From positions 2,914,001 to 2,978,000 of the forward strand of contig NZ_SHLC01000001.1 of NCBI RefSeq assembly GCF_004217495.1: a stretch of DNA of 64,000 bases. Direction: 5' to 3'. Of the stretch, positions 63,162 to 64,000 are shown piece by piece. Positions within the stretch are counted from its first letter, which is position 1. Each line of letters starts with the position of its first letter. Made by a program: the position numbers and the translations under genes. This stretch comes from Microterricola gilva. GTDB taxonomy: Bacteria > Actinomycetota > Actinomycetes > Actinomycetales > Microbacteriaceae. The notes under the pieces were generated by a model. The model searched no databases, was not told where the DNA came from, and worked only from the letters and a program-made list of their open reading frames with translations.

Positions 63162-64000
63162 CTAGCGCGCGAAGGACTCGAGGTTCCGAATGAGTTCTCG
63201 TCTGTTTGCGACGTTGGTCTTGCGCATGATGCGATGCATGTGACTCTCGACCGTGCGCACGCTGAGCACGAGTCTGGTTGCGATCTCCGGGTTGGTCAGG
63301 CCCTGCCCGACGTACCGCGCGATCTCGAGTTCACGATCGGTGAGGTTGATCGCCGTGGCCTGGAATCGCGTCGTGTCGATACCGCGGTCTCCGAGTTCCT
63401 TGAGCACCTGGTCGTGCTCCGCTTCAGTGGCCACCGAGCGGTCGTACTCGCCCGACTCCTGGTAAAGCTCGGCTGCCCGCCGCAGTGAGATCAAGGCAAG
63501 ACCCGGCCGACCAGTCTCCAGGAGCGCCGGCACGTTGGCGATGAGGCCGGCTGGGTCGTTCTCAAACCTGGCGGTGAGGAAATCCAGGTGCGGCTTGATG
63601 TACGCGTCGTCGATCAGCGCGGCCCGCTCCCGAGTGGTCGCCAGCCGTTCCGCATCCGGAAGCATCTCCACGTTGGTCATGTACGCAAGCACCGCCGCGA
63701 AGCGCGCCCCGCGCTCCCAGAGCTCCTCCGCAGAATCCCACAAGATCCGTGCCGCCGCTGCGAGGTCACCGTTGAACGCGACGTCTTGAGCAATCGACCA
63801 CGCTCGCGCTTGGCCGGGCAGCGGTCCATCCGCAATGGGCAGCTCCGCGAGGTCTCTGGCATACTTCTCGCCCAACGCCATATTGCCGCGTCGTATCGCC
63901 ACGAGCGATGCGATGTTCAGGAGCGTGAGTTGGCTGCCCTGCAGGTGCGGCGGCGCATCCCCGGCGGCGAACATCGTGTTCAAGATCGATTCGGTGCCGG
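63162..64000 (-). CDS. LuxR-type regulator, C-terminal part (cut by right edge)
   Basis: At least 279 residues of a LuxR-family regulator that continues beyond the window. The C-terminal helix-turn-helix is INLTDRELEIARYVGQGLTNPEIATRLVLSVRTVESHMHRIMRKTNVANRRELIRN (GerE/LuxR type). Upstream are tetratricopeptide-like helical segments (LRRAAELYQESGEYDRSVATEAEHDQVLKELG), as in the large LAL/MalT-like regulators. An ATP-binding domain would be expected off the right edge. Its target is not visible. Confidence 0.85.
   Translation of the reverse strand, partial: GTESILNTMFAAGDAPPHLQGSQLTLLNIASLVAIRRGNMALGEKYARDLAELPIADGPLPGQARAWSIAQDVAFNGDLAAAARILWDSAEELWERGARFAAVLAYMTNVEMLPDAERLATTRERAALIDDAYIKPHLDFLTARFENDPAGLIANVPALLETGRPGLALISLRRAAELYQESGEYDRSVATEAEHDQVLKELGDRGIDTTRFQATAINLTDRELEIARYVGQGLTNPEIATRLVLSVRTVESHMHRIMRKTNVANRRELIRNLESFAR

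Overview
The window is GC-rich with short intergenic gaps, many GTG starts, GGAGG-type ribosome binding sites and several apparently leaderless regulator genes. Gene content points to an actinobacterium. A Microbacteriaceae genome is the most likely source: it has a fused MrpA/B antiporter subunit, ClpC-like and Ku/LigD genes, DUF7882-type small proteins, and the very frequent GGATGCC codon context. That family assignment is an inference from style and content, not from a marker gene. No rRNA, tRNA, CRISPR array, prophage or insertion sequence was recognised, and both window edges cut a gene.

Layout. 1-2.7 kb: the start of an L-ribulokinase gene (araB) divergent from a LacI-family regulator with a perfect 18-bp operator, then DUF1801 and Nudix genes. 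2.8-4.9 kb: a metallo-hydrolase, and an F420-reductase-like gene divergent from a MarR regulator. 5.0-11.5 kb: a complete Mrp (Mnh) Na+/H+ antiporter operon on the minus strand in the order A(B)-C-D-E-F-G. 11.7-15.6 kb: a CxCxxC mini-protein, Dps, argG, and a MarR/EamA exporter pair sharing a palindromic -10 box. 15.7-23.9 kb: an alkylsulfatase, a three-gene membrane operon led by an MFS exporter, a PLDc_N/SHOCT protein, DUF2252 and a GAF-GGDEF protein. 24-26.6 kb: a PPOX-type protein, a VanY-like lipoprotein, and a TetR/hydrolase pair with visible operators.

26.7-32.2 kb carries the most unusual locus. An MMPL-family transporter has a C-terminal domain that reads like a decayed ABC ATPase, and it is followed by a YhgE/Pip-type permease and an EI24-type membrane protein. 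32-40 kb holds VOC, CPBP, a ClpC-like ATPase with an HspR-type HAIR box, a methyltransferase, an acetyltransferase, an MpaB-like protein, and an SDR/TetR pair with four operator half-sites. 40.4-44 kb has an orphan ectB, a TetR gene, a DUF6328 protein, and a ferritin-like DUF892 gene coupled to a 54-residue mini-gene.

44.4-51 kb is a DNA-end-joining neighbourhood: Ku and LigD are divergent, preceded by three paralogous DUF7882-type mini-proteins and a translationally coupled pair of GAF-ANTAR proteins. 51-53.8 kb is an FAD-oxidoreductase/CFA-synthase-like pair matching the tmsA-tmsB arrangement for 10-methyl fatty acids. 53.8-54.7 kb is a gamma-butyrolactone-receptor-like regulator with an ARE-like box. 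55-64 kb is mixed metabolism and regulation: a bifunctional-nuclease-family protein, a hydrolase, an amidase/TetR pair, a DeoR pair, a frameshifted GNAT, an HxlR/NmrA pair, and a LuxR-type regulator cut by the right edge.

The dominant theme is divergent pairs of a regulator and one target gene with a palindromic operator between them. At least eight such pairs can be read directly in this window.
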